A DNA stretch of 64,000 nt. It comes from Methylophilus sp. DW102. GTDB lineage: Bacteria > Pseudomonadota > Gammaproteobacteria > Burkholderiales > Methylophilaceae. Made by a program: the position numbers and the translations under genes. Shown piece after piece: positions 35,675 through 45,911 of this stretch (position 1 is its first letter; each line of letters opens with the position of its first letter). The stretch spans positions 1,922,001-1,986,000 of the forward strand of contig NZ_AP029023.1 in NCBI RefSeq assembly GCF_037076555.1. The letters are read 5' to 3'. Below the pieces are notes generated by a model. That model saw nothing but the letters and a program-made list of their open reading frames with translations, did no database searches and had not been told where the DNA came from.

Positions 35675-36949
35675 ATGACAACACAACACAACGACTCTTT
35701 GCTGCGCTTCATGACCTGCGGCAGCGTGGATGATGGCAAAAGCACGCTGATTGGCCGCTTGCTGTATGACACTAAAACCATCCTGGCAGATACGCTCAAC
35801 AACATTGAACGTACCTCGAAAAAACGCGGTATGGAAGCCGTGGATCTCTCCTTGCTGACCGATGGTTTGCAAGCCGAGCGCGAACAAGGCATTACCATTG
35901 ATGTGGCTTACCGCTACTTCAGCACTGGCACCCGCAAATACATCATCGCCGATGCCCCTGGTCACGAGCAATACACCCGCAACATGGTGACCGCCGCATC
36001 AACGGCTAACCTAGCGATTATCCTGATCGATGCCCGTAAAGGCGTACTGACCCAAACCCGCCGCCACAGTTATCTGGCGCATCTGGTCGGCATTCCCCAT
36101 ATTGTCGTGGCAGTGAACAAGATGGATCTGGTCAATTATGACCAAGCCGTCTTTGACAAAATCAAGGCGGATTACACGGCATTCGCCACCGAGATCGGTC
36201 TGGCGCAAGCGCGTGACATCAAATTCATTCCCATGTCTGCACTCAATGGTGACATGCTGGTAGACCGTCTGGAAAATCTGAACTGGTACCAGGGCGAAAC
36301 CTTGCTGGAGCTGCTGGAAGCGGCCCCGGCTTCAAATAGCGAGGCATCAGAAGCCTTCCGCTTCCCGGTACAGTTTGTCTGCCGCCCACATGATTCAGCC
36401 AATCCCGACCTGCATGATTTCCGTGGCTTTATGGGGCGCGTTGAGTCCGGCGAAATCGCCGTCGGTGATGCGGTCACAGTTCTGCCGAACGGTTACCAGT
36501 CTAAAGTCAAGGCGATTCAACTGGGCGCCGAGCAACTGCAACGTGCGCAAACGGAGCAAAGCGTAACCCTGCTGCTTGAAGATGAGATTGATACCTCACG
36601 CGGCGATATGATCGTGAAAACCAGTCAAGCGCCTGAAGCCGTCAAACACATTGAAGCACATGTCTGCTGGCTGTCAGAAACCCCATTGTCGCCGGCACGG
36701 ACTTACATAGTGCGTCACACCACACGTGAATCCAAAGCGAAAATCGGCAGCATTCAATACAAGGTGGACGTCAACACGCTGGAGCAACAGGCGACTACTG
36801 ATCTCAAAATGAATGATATCGCCCGCGTAAGCTTTAAACTGGCGCAACCGCTGATGGTAGACAGCTATGATAAAAACCGTGCCACCGGCGCCTTTATCGT
36901 CATTGACGAGAGCACCAACAACACGGTTGGCGCAGGCATGATTGTCTAA
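35675..36949 (+). CDS. cysN: Sulfate adenylyltransferase subunit 1 (GTPase)
   Basis: 424 aa, EF-Tu-like GTPase. G1 GSVDDGKST (near residue 13), G3 DAPGHEQYT, G4 NKMD, then two beta-barrel domains. It hydrolyses GTP to drive CysD. Its length shows no fused APS kinase (CysC), which agrees with the APS-type CysH. Confidence 0.96.
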   Translation: MTTQHNDSLLRFMTCGSVDDGKSTLIGRLLYDTKTILADTLNNIERTSKKRGMEAVDLSLLTDGLQAEREQGITIDVAYRYFSTGTRKYIIADAPGHEQYTRNMVTAASTANLAIILIDARKGVLTQTRRHSYLAHLVGIPHIVVAVNKMDLVNYDQAVFDKIKADYTAFATEIGLAQARDIKFIPMSALNGDMLVDRLENLNWYQGETLLELLEAAPASNSEASEAFRFPVQFVCRPHDSANPDLHDFRGFMGRVESGEIAVGDAVTVLPNGYQSKVKAIQLGAEQLQRAQTEQSVTLLLEDEIDTSRGDMIVKTSQAPEAVKHIEAHVCWLSETPLSPARTYIVRHTTRESKAKIGSIQYKVDVNTLEQQATTDLKMNDIARVSFKLAQPLMVDSYDKNRATGAFIVIDESTNNTVGAGMIV

Positions 36950-37050
36950 ACTAGCGCAAGCGGATGTCACACAAAGCCATCCATCGTCAATTTGGCTAAA
37001 TTGCAATAAAATATCGTTTTGGCCCTAAAAGCCCACAAAGGATTTAAAAC

Positions 37051-37374
37051 ATGACTTATGTAGTAACCGAAAATTGTATTCAGTGCAAATATACCGACTG
37101 CGTAGATGTGTGCCCGGTAGACTGTTTTGTTGAAGGCCCTAACTTTCTGGCAATCAACCCGGATGAGTGCATTGACTGCACGCTGTGTGTGGCCGAATGC
37201 CCGGCAGAAGCCATTTTCTCTGAAGATGATGTGCCAGCCAACCAGCAGCACTTTATCGAACTCAATGCCCGCTTGGCAAAAGTCTGGCCGACCATTACCG
37301 CACGCAAGGAACCCTTGCCGAATGCCGATGAAATGAATGGCAAATCCGGCAAGACTGAACTGCTGGTCGAATAA
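37051..37374 (+). CDS. fdxA: 7Fe ferredoxin FdxA
   Basis: 107 aa. Two cluster motifs: [17 protein letters not shown] (3Fe-4S type spacing, with the substituted second position) and [12 protein letters not shown], followed by a C-terminal tail typical of Azotobacter ferredoxin I. Electron carrier. It follows cysN by about 100 bp and could donate electrons to CysI (inference). A bidirectional terminator follows. Confidence 0.93.
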   Translation: MTYVVTENCIQCKYTDCVDVCPVDCFVEGPNFLAINPDECIDCTLCVAECPAEAIFSEDDVPANQQHFIELNARLAKVWPTITARKEPLPNADEMNGKSGKTELLVE

Positions 37375-37396
37375 GTTTTTCTGGCCTTGAGGTCAC

Positions 37397-37428
37397 AAAA
37401 AAGCCGCTTTTTAAAAAGCGGCTTTTTT
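37397..37428. terminator. Bidirectional terminator between fdxA and rnhB
   Basis: AAAAAGCCGCTTTTT pairs with AAAAAGCGGCTTTTTT, giving a stem with a T run on either strand. It serves fdxA (plus) and the end of the rpsB-to-rnhB block (minus). Confidence 0.88.
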
Positions 37429-37450
37429 ATTGCGACTGGCATCCAAGTGT

Positions 37451-38038
37451 TTAACTGTCCATGGCTATGAGCAGTTTTTTAACCGGTGCATAACTGCGCC
37501 TGTGCTCAGGCGTGACGCCATGTAAGGCCAGTCGCTCAAGATGCAACGCGGTGGGATAGCCTTTATGCTGGGCAAAGCCATACTCTGGATATTGCGCGTC
37601 TAATTCCAGCAATGAAGCATCTCTGGCCGTCTTGGCCAAAATAGAGGCTGCCGAAATTTCAGCCACTTTGCTATCGCCTTTGACAATGGCTTCACAAGGG
37701 ATCTGGAATACAGGTTTACGATTACCGTCCACCTGGATCAGTGTGGCCTGTATATGAAACTGGTCGCACATGGCCTGGTAAGCGCGTTGCATGGCGAGCA
37801 GACTGGCCTGCAAGATATTGATCCGATCAATGTCTTGCGCGCTGACGCTGGCAATGCCCCAGGCCAAAGCCTGTTGTTTGATGGTGATCGCCAGTGCATC
37901 ACGCTTGGCCTCAGATAACTTTTTCGAGTCTGCCAGGCCTGCGATAGGTCTGGACGGATCAAGAATGACTGCGGCGGCAAACACTGCGCCAGCCAAAGGC
38001 CCCCTACCTGCTTCATCAATACCACACAGGATATGCAT
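37451..38038 (-). CDS. rnhB: Ribonuclease HII
   Basis: 195 aa. Removes ribonucleotides from DNA. Catalytic D8-E9 in [13 protein letters not shown], further acidic residues in VDGNRK and AKTARD segments. Last gene of the envelope block, 5 bp after lpxB. Confidence 0.95.
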   Translation of the reverse strand: MHILCGIDEAGRGPLAGAVFAAAVILDPSRPIAGLADSKKLSEAKRDALAITIKQQALAWGIASVSAQDIDRINILQASLLAMQRAYQAMCDQFHIQATLIQVDGNRKPVFQIPCEAIVKGDSKVAEISAASILAKTARDASLLELDAQYPEYGFAQHKGYPTALHLERLALHGVTPEHRRSYAPVKKLLIAMDS

Positions 38039-38043
38039 CGCAG

Positions 38044-39207
38044 TTAAGCCTGTAGAAATTGTCTAATTACAGCCGCCGCTTTTTGCGCGCTGTTTTGCTT
38101 GAGCTGCGCGTGAATATGGCGATACTTTTCTTGTAGCGCACTCAAGCCAACTTTATCAGCCAGCAGATTGTAGAGTGTTTGCGCAATGCGCTCCGGAGTC
38201 GCGTCATCCTGCAGCAATTCAGGCACAATAAACTCACCAGCCAGGATGTTAGGCAAGCCAACATAAGGCTGCAGACGCATGCGTTTAAGCAATTGCCAGC
38301 TCATATTAGACATCTTGTAGGTAATGACCATCGGCTTCTTGAGCAACGCAGCTTCCAGTGTTGCTGTGCCTGAGGCGACCAGCACCGCATCTGCGGCTGT
38401 CATCGCATCATGTGCGTGGCCAAACATGATTTGCAGATCTATGCTGGTCTCAGGTTTTTGCGTTAATAACTGGTGCCAGGCACTGGTAAAAATATCACGG
38501 GTTTCACGCGTCACCAATGGCACCAGAAACTGTGCTTGCTGGCCGTTTTCACGCATCAGGCGATCAAATACAATCGCAGTTTCCAGGACAAGTTCTGCAT
38601 GAAACGTCACCTCGGACTGGCGGCTACCTGGTAGCATGGCAATCACCACCGTGTCTTTTTTGAGTTTGAGTTTCTCGCGGGCTTGCTCAACAGGCGGCTC
38701 CATCGGTAGCGCATCCGCCAGAGGATGTCCAATATAGGTGACAGGCACGCCGACCTGCTGGTAAAGCGCAGGTTCAAACGGAAACAAGGCCAGCATATGT
38801 GAAACCGCCCGCTTGATTTTGTGAATCCGGTTTTTACGCCACGCCCAGATAGAGGGGCTGACATAATGCACAGTCGCGATGCCCTTGGCTTTGAGCTTAC
38901 GCTCCAGCCAAAAGTTAAAGTCTGGGGCATCAATACCGATGAATACATCGGGCTTTTCAGTGAGAATCTGCTTGTACAACTGGCGGCGTAACTTGAGCAG
39001 GCCCCACAGATGCTTGAGCACTTCAAGATAGCCACGTACCGATAAACGTTCGATCGGAAATAAGGATTTGGCACCCAGGCTCATCATTTTAGGACCCGCA
39101 ATGCCAAAAATCTCGACGTCAGGTTGCGCTGCTTTCAGCTCCTGAATCAAGTGATAGCCCAGCAAGTCTCCGGAGGCCTCTCCCGCCACCATTGCAATCT
39201 TAGCCAT
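38044..39207 (-). CDS. lpxB: Lipid-A-disaccharide synthase
   Basis: 387 aa, GT19 glycosyltransferase joining lipid X and UDP-diacylglucosamine. It begins [17 protein letters not shown], with [19 protein letters not shown] and [14 protein letters not shown], all family hallmarks. Inner-membrane associated. 12 bp after lpxA. Confidence 0.95.
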   Translation of the reverse strand: MAKIAMVAGEASGDLLGYHLIQELKAAQPDVEIFGIAGPKMMSLGAKSLFPIERLSVRGYLEVLKHLWGLLKLRRQLYKQILTEKPDVFIGIDAPDFNFWLERKLKAKGIATVHYVSPSIWAWRKNRIHKIKRAVSHMLALFPFEPALYQQVGVPVTYIGHPLADALPMEPPVEQAREKLKLKKDTVVIAMLPGSRQSEVTFHAELVLETAIVFDRLMRENGQQAQFLVPLVTRETRDIFTSAWHQLLTQKPETSIDLQIMFGHAHDAMTAADAVLVASGTATLEAALLKKPMVITYKMSNMSWQLLKRMRLQPYVGLPNILAGEFIVPELLQDDATPERIAQTLYNLLADKVGLSALQEKYRHIHAQLKQNSAQKAAAVIRQFLQA

Positions 39208-39219
39208 AATGTGTGTGAA

Positions 39220-39999
39220 TTAACGGACAATGCCGCGCGTGGTCTGCGCGAGAAAACGGGTCATCAAGCCAATTTCCGGGCAGGATGTTTCCATGTCAGC
39301 CAAGGCCGCTTTTGCTTCTTCTAACGACAAGCCTTGACGATAAAGCACTTTATAGGCACGCTTGATTTGCTGTATGGTCTCAGCATTAAAGCCTCTACGC
39401 TTGAGGCCCTCGGCATTAATCCCATGCGGCTGCGCGTCATACCCCGCTGCCGTCACATAGGGCGGAATATCCTTGAACACCACAGACCCAACCGCAGTAA
39501 TAATATGCTCACCGATCTGGCAATATTGGTGGATTAAGGTAAAGCCGCCAAGAATGGCATGATCATAAATAGTGACATGCCCTGCCAGCGAGGAGTTATT
39601 CGCCATGATGGTATGGTTGCCAACGATGCAATCATGGGCAATATGTACATAAGCCATAATCCAGTTATGGCTGCCGATTTTGGTCGTGCCTTTGTCCTGA
39701 ACCGTGCCACGATTAAAGGTACAAAACTCACGGATGACATTGTGATCACCGATTTCAAGCAGCGTAGGCTCATCCTTGAATTTTTTGTCTTGTGGCTTTG
39801 CCCCTAGCGATGAGAATTGAAAAATCTCGTTATGCTTACCAATGGTGGTGGGGCCTTCAATCACCACATGTGAGGCGATTTTGGTACCCGCATCAATACG
39901 GACACCCGCACCTATGGTACTATACGCGCCCACTTCGACCGAGCTATCCAGCTCGGCTTTGGGATCAATAATTGCGGTAGGATGAATCAAACTTTGCAT
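39220..39999 (-). CDS. lpxA: UDP-N-acetylglucosamine acyltransferase
   Basis: 259 aa, left-handed beta-helix of hexapeptide repeats (for example VEVGAYSTIGAGVRIDAGTK) with a catalytic histidine in AYVHIAHDC and the C-terminal helical GLKRRGFNAETI domain. First step of lipid A synthesis. Confidence 0.95.
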   Translation of the reverse strand: MQSLIHPTAIIDPKAELDSSVEVGAYSTIGAGVRIDAGTKIASHVVIEGPTTIGKHNEIFQFSSLGAKPQDKKFKDEPTLLEIGDHNVIREFCTFNRGTVQDKGTTKIGSHNWIMAYVHIAHDCIVGNHTIMANNSSLAGHVTIYDHAILGGFTLIHQYCQIGEHIITAVGSVVFKDIPPYVTAAGYDAQPHGINAEGLKRRGFNAETIQQIKRAYKVLYRQGLSLEEAKAALADMETSCPEIGLMTRFLAQTTRGIVR

Positions 40000-40039
40000 G
40001 TTTCGCCTGCTACGCCCTCATGAGCGCAGTATCATATCG

Positions 40040-40504
40040 TTATTTTTCAATGGCTTTCAGGATACACATCATGTTGGCCTCGGCCACCACTTCGTCTCCT
40101 ACTTTGGCCACGGCGACATATTTCCAGATACCCTTCAGGATACGGTCAATTTTGACATTGAGCACGATCTGATCACCTGGGGACACCGGCTTTTTAAAGC
40201 GCACATTGTCTATGCCAGCAAAATAATATACGGAGTCATTGGTCGGCTTGGTACCCATCGTTTTAAATGACAGGATGGCTGCCGCCTGTGCCATGGCCTC
40301 AACAATCAACACGCCCGGCATCACAGGGTGGTATGGAAAATGGCCTGGAAAATAAGGCTCGTTGACCGAAACGTTTTTGACGGCGGTGATCTCTTTACCC
40401 AACTCCATAGACAGTACGCGGTCAACCAGCACAAACGGATAACGGTGCGGTAAATGTTCTAGTATCTCATGAATATCCATGCTATTCATTGGGTTCTCAG
40501 CCAT
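40040..40504 (-). CDS. fabZ: 3-hydroxyacyl-ACP dehydratase FabZ
   Basis: 154 aa, hot-dog fold. The active-site His in [14 protein letters not shown] and the Glu helix [21 protein letters not shown] (two pieces) are intact. ATG at 40504 has GAGAG upstream; a longer frame opens only with TTG at 40516 inside lpxD. Placed 8 bp after the lpxD stop. Confidence 0.95.
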   Translation of the reverse strand: MAENPMNSMDIHEILEHLPHRYPFVLVDRVLSMELGKEITAVKNVSVNEPYFPGHFPYHPVMPGVLIVEAMAQAAAILSFKTMGTKPTNDSVYYFAGIDNVRFKKPVSPGDQIVLNVKIDRILKGIWKYVAVAKVGDEVVAEANMMCILKAIEK

Positions 40505-40512
40505 AGTCTCTC

Positions 40513-41574
40513 TCAATCTTTTGAATGTCTCTGTATATTGCTAATTGCTTGCTCAAGCTGCTTTAGCTTGAGCTGATATTGTTCCAGATGCCGGATATTG
40601 GCCGCGGTCCGCAACCAGTCTGCATGTTTTTGGAATGGCATGAGCGCCGTATAAGTGCCTGCCTGCTGGATAGAGCGCATAATCATGGAACCAGGCGAGA
40701 TGGTGACACCATCTGCAATCTGCAGATGGCCCAAAATCATGGCCGCGCCACCGATTTTGCAATGTTCACCGATCACTGCACTTCCTGCGATGCCCACGCA
40801 GCCAGCAATCACCGTATGCGCGCCAATGCGGACATTATGGGCGACCTGTATTAAATTGTCCAACTTCACACCGTCTGCAATGACCGTGTCATCCAAAGCA
40901 CCGCGATCGACTGTGGTATTTGCACCGATATCCACGTGATTTCCGATCACTACCCGGCCTATCTGCGGTATTTTAACCCATTCGCCCTGCGCTTCTGCGT
41001 AACCAAAGCCATCATTTCCAATAATACAGCCAGAAAACAAATGGCAATGGCTGCCAATCTGGCTGCCATGTTTGACCACCACACGCGGTTCCAGTACGGT
41101 ATGCGCACCAATGCTTACATCGTCTTCGATCACGCAACCGGCACCAATTCTGACCCCTTCGCCCAGAACAACGCGGTCCCCAATATAGACCTGCGCCTCA
41201 ACGGTTAACTCGGACCCATGCTGTACTCCTTTCCCAAGCACGGCGGTTGCATGAATCTGGTTTTGGTAAGTACGCGGCGGATTCAATAGCGCGGACAGCC
41301 TTGCGAAGTAGACATAAGGATTATCCGTCAGAATACACGGCAGTGCCGTTAAATGCTGATGCTCAGGCCGTAAAATGATGGCAGATGCCTGGGTGGCCTG
41401 TAAGGATTGTGTGTATTTGGTATCGTTAAAAAAAGCAATGCTGCCTGGCTGCGCCTGCGACAAGGAAGCCATGCGAGACACGGTCAGAGCGCTCGCATGT
41501 TGTGACTGCTCGCCTAGCCATAGCTCACCGCCCAGAGACGCAACAATCTCTTGTAATGTATAGTGTTGCGCCAT
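40513..41574 (-). CDS. lpxD: UDP-3-O-acylglucosamine N-acyltransferase
   Basis: 353 aa. An N-terminal uridine-binding domain is followed by a hexapeptide beta-helix ([20 protein letters not shown]) and the catalytic histidine region [13 protein letters not shown]. Third step of lipid A synthesis. ATG at 41574 is chosen over the TTG three codons earlier. Confidence 0.95.
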   Translation of the reverse strand: MAQHYTLQEIVASLGGELWLGEQSQHASALTVSRMASLSQAQPGSIAFFNDTKYTQSLQATQASAIILRPEHQHLTALPCILTDNPYVYFARLSALLNPPRTYQNQIHATAVLGKGVQHGSELTVEAQVYIGDRVVLGEGVRIGAGCVIEDDVSIGAHTVLEPRVVVKHGSQIGSHCHLFSGCIIGNDGFGYAEAQGEWVKIPQIGRVVIGNHVDIGANTTVDRGALDDTVIADGVKLDNLIQVAHNVRIGAHTVIAGCVGIAGSAVIGEHCKIGGAAMILGHLQIADGVTISPGSMIMRSIQQAGTYTALMPFQKHADWLRTAANIRHLEQYQLKLKQLEQAISNIQRHSKD

Positions 41575-41661
41575 AAAAAACAACCCTAGAAAACAACTTT
41601 AGAAAAATAACTCGAAAACAACATGACTGAGCAGCGGAGAGCCCAAAGCCAGGCAAAATCT

Positions 41662-42162
41662 CTATTTTTTACCTAGCAATTTCAGCACTTTATCCGTGAT
41701 ATCAATACGCTTGCTGGCATAAGCAACTCCACTGTAGGCGACTAGATCATAGCCTTCGTTCTCAGCCACGGTCTGAACCGCTTTATTGATGCGTTCTTGC
41801 AACAAGGCCAGCTCTTCATTTTTGCGCAAATTAATATCTTCACGCAATTCACGCTGCTTGCTCTGAAATTCAAGGCGTGAATTGTTCAATTGACGCTCTT
41901 TCAGGCGGCGATCTGACTCAGTCAGGTTTGAACGATCATGATCGAGCTGCGTTTCCAACTCACGAATCTGTTTTTGCAGCTTATCAAGCTCGAGTGAGCG
42001 CGGACTAAACTCTTTTTCAAGCTTTTTACCCGTCTCGGCGGTTTGCGGTGCCTCTTGCAGAAGCTTGTCCACCTGTACATACCCGACTTTGTAATAATCG
42101 GCGGCTTGTGCATGAGCACAACACAATACAATCGCTAGCACGCTAAACCAGATGCTTCTCAT
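41662..42162 (-). CDS. skp: Periplasmic chaperone Skp/OmpH
   Basis: 166 aa. Signal peptide (cut after AHAQA, about residue 20), start YKVGYVQVDKLLQEAP, then a long charged coiled-coil region (KLEKEFSPRSLELDKLQKQI) and the conserved C-terminus. It carries unfolded outer-membrane proteins to BamA. ATG at 42162 has a near-perfect AAAGGAGG; 16 residues of the longer frame are rejected. Confidence 0.92.
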   Translation of the reverse strand: MRSIWFSVLAIVLCCAHAQAADYYKVGYVQVDKLLQEAPQTAETGKKLEKEFSPRSLELDKLQKQIRELETQLDHDRSNLTESDRRLKERQLNNSRLEFQSKQRELREDINLRKNEELALLQERINKAVQTVAENEGYDLVAYSGVAYASKRIDITDKVLKLLGKK

Positions 42163-42213
42163 GAGAGTCCTCCTTTCCGCGCCAGCATGATGAGTGATTT
42201 GACACTGCATGCG

Positions 42214-44535
42214 TTAGAACTGCTGTCCAAACTGGAATTGCAGCACTTGTGTGTTGTCATAACTTTTACTATTCAAAGGCTTGGCCAGTACCAATTTCAA
42301 CGGTCCAAATGGCGACACCCAGGTCACGCCTGCACCGGTTGAGAAACGCAAATATTCCGAGTTAATCGGATCATCTTGCCCGTAAACTCCCCCCGCATCC
42401 AAGAACACACTCAGACGGAACTGACTAGACTGGGTGACGAACGGCACTGGCATAAACAATTCCGCATTGCCTAAAACCTCTTTGGTGCCGCCCAGCGCAT
42501 AGGTTGAACCTGACGTTGGGTTTATACCTCTAGGGCCTAATGAAGAGTTCACAAAACCGCGGACACTGTTTACACCACCCAGATAAAAGTTTTTAAAGAA
42601 AGGATAGTTTTTACCACCATAACTGTTCGCATAGCCAACTTGCCCGTTTAGCATGAAGGTAAAGTTATCATTTAACTCTTTATACCAGGCATGCTGGTAA
42701 GTGGTTTTGTAATACTGCAGATTGAGCCCCGGCACACTGACCTCGCCAGAGAGTCTTTGTAACACACCGCGATGCGGGAAAAGAATGCTGTCCCTGGAGT
42801 CAAAGGTCCAGCTGGCATTGGCCACTAAGGAGTTGCTGTCACAGCCACTGGTATTACCGCAGAAGTTAATGTATTGGATCGGACTGCTGCTACTCAAGCT
42901 GACATTGGTAAAGTCTAGCGTCAGCCCGGCATTGACAAAGTCCCTTTCTGACAGCGGCATACCAAAGTTAACACCCACGCCATAAGAACGGCTGCTATAG
43001 GTACCCACATTTAACAAACTACTATTGGTATTACCAGTGTTGACGTCACGCCGGTAAATATCAAAACCACGACTGATCCCGTCTGGGGTGAAGTATGGGT
43101 TGGTATAGGATAACGAGTAGGTTTTATTGTAGTTACTGGTATTAACCACCAACGCGACACGGTTACCGGTGCCGAGGAAGTTCGGCTGGTTGACGTTGAA
43201 GCCCAGAATCACGCCACTGCTACTGGACAAACCAGCACCGAACTGGACACTACCGGTGGCCTTTTCTGCAACCGTCACGTTCATATCGACCTGATCATTG
43301 ATGCCAGGGACAGAAGGCGTCTCCAGCTCGACCGTGTCAAAGAAGTTCAAGCGCTGGATACGCTCTTTTGAACGCTTGATTTTATCGCCTGCATACCAGG
43401 CAGACTCCAGTTGACGCATCTCGCGTCTGACCACCGCGTCACGCGTACGTGTGTTCCCTTGTACGTTAATCCGTCTGACATAAACTTTACGGCCGGGATC
43501 AACAAAGAAGGTAAATGCAACAGTATGCTCTTGCTTGTTGATCTCGGGCACAGCGTTGACATTAGCAAAGGCATAGCCTTCTTCGCCCAGCTTGTCATTG
43601 ATGTTTTTGCTGGCGTCGGTGACTTTTTGGCGATTGAATACTTCGCCATCCTGAATATTAATCAGTTTGCGCAGATCGTCTTCTGGCAGCAATGTCTCGC
43701 CAGCCAGCTTGGTTTTGCTGATATTGTATTTATCACCCTCGGTGATATTGATGGTGATATACACGTCCCGCTTGTCTGGCGAAATGGAAACTTGGGTGGA
43801 ATCAATCGCAAACTCCAGATAGCCCTGGTTCATGTAAAACGAACGTAAGGCTTCCAGGTCCGCCGTCAGCTTTTGCTTGGAATACTGGTCATCCTTGTTC
43901 CACCAGCTCATCCAGTTTGGGGTCGTCAGTTGAAAGTTTGCACGCAAATCCTGCGTGGTAAACAAATGATTACCCACGATATTGATATCGCGGATTTTGG
44001 CTGCAGGGCCTTCGGTAATCTCAAAGCGGATGGCGACGCGGTTACGCTCAAGGGGACTTGCCGTGGCTTTGACCTCTGCGCTGTACTTGCCTTGTGACAG
44101 ATACTGGCGCTTGATTTCCTGTTCGGCGCGATCTAACTGGGCTTTATCAAAAATCTGCCCTTCGGCAATGCCGATCTGCTTCAGGCCCTCTTTGATTTTG
44201 TCCGTTTGAAACGATTTGTTTCCGCTAAAATCAATTTGTGAGATAGAGGGGCGTTCCTGAACGGTGACAACCAGCACATCGCCTTCATTTTCAATACGCA
44301 CATCCTTGAAAAATCCAGTGGCATAGAGGGATTTAATCGCTTGCGCAGCTTTTTCATCACTCATGACATCGCCCACCTGCATGGGCAGGTAGTTAAATAC
44401 AGTCCCAGCCTCGGTGCGTTGCAAACCTTCAACGCGGATATCTGAAATGACAAACGGTTCTGTGGCGTAAGCGCTGAAATGCATCACCCCAGCTAACAAA
44501 CCCAACCACAATTTGGAACTTGATTTTATTCTCAT
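42214..44535 (-). CDS. bamA: Outer membrane protein assembly factor BamA
   Basis: 773 aa. Signal peptide, five POTRA domains (residues about 25-420), then a 16-strand barrel ending in the C-terminal signature FGQQF. The substrate-exit loop segment VRGF (in GVNSVRGFVNSSLGPRG) is intact. Central component of the BAM complex. It directly follows rseP and precedes skp. Confidence 0.96.
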   Translation of the reverse strand: MRIKSSSKLWLGLLAGVMHFSAYATEPFVISDIRVEGLQRTEAGTVFNYLPMQVGDVMSDEKAAQAIKSLYATGFFKDVRIENEGDVLVVTVQERPSISQIDFSGNKSFQTDKIKEGLKQIGIAEGQIFDKAQLDRAEQEIKRQYLSQGKYSAEVKATASPLERNRVAIRFEITEGPAAKIRDINIVGNHLFTTQDLRANFQLTTPNWMSWWNKDDQYSKQKLTADLEALRSFYMNQGYLEFAIDSTQVSISPDKRDVYITINITEGDKYNISKTKLAGETLLPEDDLRKLINIQDGEVFNRQKVTDASKNINDKLGEEGYAFANVNAVPEINKQEHTVAFTFFVDPGRKVYVRRINVQGNTRTRDAVVRREMRQLESAWYAGDKIKRSKERIQRLNFFDTVELETPSVPGINDQVDMNVTVAEKATGSVQFGAGLSSSSGVILGFNVNQPNFLGTGNRVALVVNTSNYNKTYSLSYTNPYFTPDGISRGFDIYRRDVNTGNTNSSLLNVGTYSSRSYGVGVNFGMPLSERDFVNAGLTLDFTNVSLSSSSPIQYINFCGNTSGCDSNSLVANASWTFDSRDSILFPHRGVLQRLSGEVSVPGLNLQYYKTTYQHAWYKELNDNFTFMLNGQVGYANSYGGKNYPFFKNFYLGGVNSVRGFVNSSLGPRGINPTSGSTYALGGTKEVLGNAELFMPVPFVTQSSQFRLSVFLDAGGVYGQDDPINSEYLRFSTGAGVTWVSPFGPLKLVLAKPLNSKSYDNTQVLQFQFGQQF

Positions 44536-44546
44536 TAACTATGCTT

Positions 44547-45911
44547 TCAACCAATCAGGTAGCGATTAATGTCGTTAAAAAAAGCAATTAACATTAACGC
44601 GCCCAATATACCCAAACCCAGTCGCTGACCAATCGCCAGCACACGTTCAGGTAACGGTTCTCCTCGTATCAACTCCGCCATATGATACAACAAATGACCG
44701 CCATCCAATACTGGAATCGGTAGCAGATTCATGACCGCAATACTGATACTGAGCAAAGCAATAAAGCCGATGTAGGGTTTAATGCCCATATCGGCCGACT
44801 CACCAGCTGCATCGGCAATACTGACCGGGCCACTGATCGCCTTGAGTGATGCCTGACCCGTGACCATTTTTCCCAGCATTTTGAGGGTGAAGGCAATGGT
44901 CTCCTGCATTTTTTCCAATGCACGGCCCGCCGCCTGCATCAGGCTAAAGTGCCTGACCACTTGATAAGGCGTCAAATCTACCGCTGCCATATCCACAGCC
45001 GCCCCCAGACGGCCAATTTTCTGACCGCCTTGCAGGGTCAGTTCTGGCAACAGTTTGACTTCATAGGACTTTTCAGCCCGCTGGTATTCCAGCTTGAGTG
45101 CTTGCTCGGGACTCGCACGGACCAGTTTGACGAATTGCTGCCAGTCTGCAATCGGCTTTTGATTCACCTTGAGGATACGATCCCCAGGCTGCAAGCCACT
45201 TTGCTGAGCCACCGAGCCAGGCAAGACTTCGCCAATCACTGCTGGCACCGTCGGCATCAATACGGCCAATCCCACTTTCTGCATCACCTCGCCATCTGGC
45301 TCGCCCGCTAACTGTTGCAGCGGCAATTGATGCTGATGCAGCTCGCCTTGCGGGGTTTTGGTCACGACACGCAGGCTACGGTGTGCCATCCATTGCTCCA
45401 GCATTTGCCACTGCACCTCTTGCCAGGTCGCCACCGGTTGACCATCCAGCGATACGATCAGGTCGCCTTGGCGCAATTTGGCAGCCGCAGCCAAGGACCC
45501 AGGCTCCACCGGACCAATCAAGGGCTTCAGGCCGGTCTCCCCTTGTGCAATCAATCCCCAGTAGCACACGAATGCCAGGAGCAGATTGGCCAGCGGGCCG
45601 GCAAATACGATCCACATTTTGGCAGCAATGGCCTGGCGGTCAAAGGCTTGTGACCAATCCACATCAGGACGAGAAGGCATTTCAATCGCTTCACGGCTAT
45701 CCAGCATTTTGACGTAGCCGCCGAGCGGAATCCAGGAAAGCACCCATTCTGTGGCCTGGGGATGGGCTTGAAACTTGAAAATCGGCCGACCGAAGCCGAT
45801 GGAAAATTTCAGGACACGCACGCCACAACTGCGGGCGGCCAAATAGTGGCCAAACTCATGGATAGTCACCAGCACGCCTATGGCGACAATAAAAGCCCAG
45901 ACCGAGGTCAT
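44547..45911 (-). CDS. rseP: Site-2 protease RseP
   Basis: 454 aa intramembrane zinc protease. H18-ExxH22 (IHEFGHYLAA) in the first helix, two periplasmic PDZ domains (GSLAAAAKLRQGDLIVSLDG and GSVAQQSGLQPGDRILKV), and the third ligand region NLLPIPVLDGGHLLYH. It completes cleavage of the anti-sigma-E factor. Its start overlaps the dxr stop (ATGA). Confidence 0.95.
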   Translation of the reverse strand: MTSVWAFIVAIGVLVTIHEFGHYLAARSCGVRVLKFSIGFGRPIFKFQAHPQATEWVLSWIPLGGYVKMLDSREAIEMPSRPDVDWSQAFDRQAIAAKMWIVFAGPLANLLLAFVCYWGLIAQGETGLKPLIGPVEPGSLAAAAKLRQGDLIVSLDGQPVATWQEVQWQMLEQWMAHRSLRVVTKTPQGELHQHQLPLQQLAGEPDGEVMQKVGLAVLMPTVPAVIGEVLPGSVAQQSGLQPGDRILKVNQKPIADWQQFVKLVRASPEQALKLEYQRAEKSYEVKLLPELTLQGGQKIGRLGAAVDMAAVDLTPYQVVRHFSLMQAAGRALEKMQETIAFTLKMLGKMVTGQASLKAISGPVSIADAAGESADMGIKPYIGFIALLSISIAVMNLLPIPVLDGGHLLYHMAELIRGEPLPERVLAIGQRLGLGILGALMLIAFFNDINRYLIG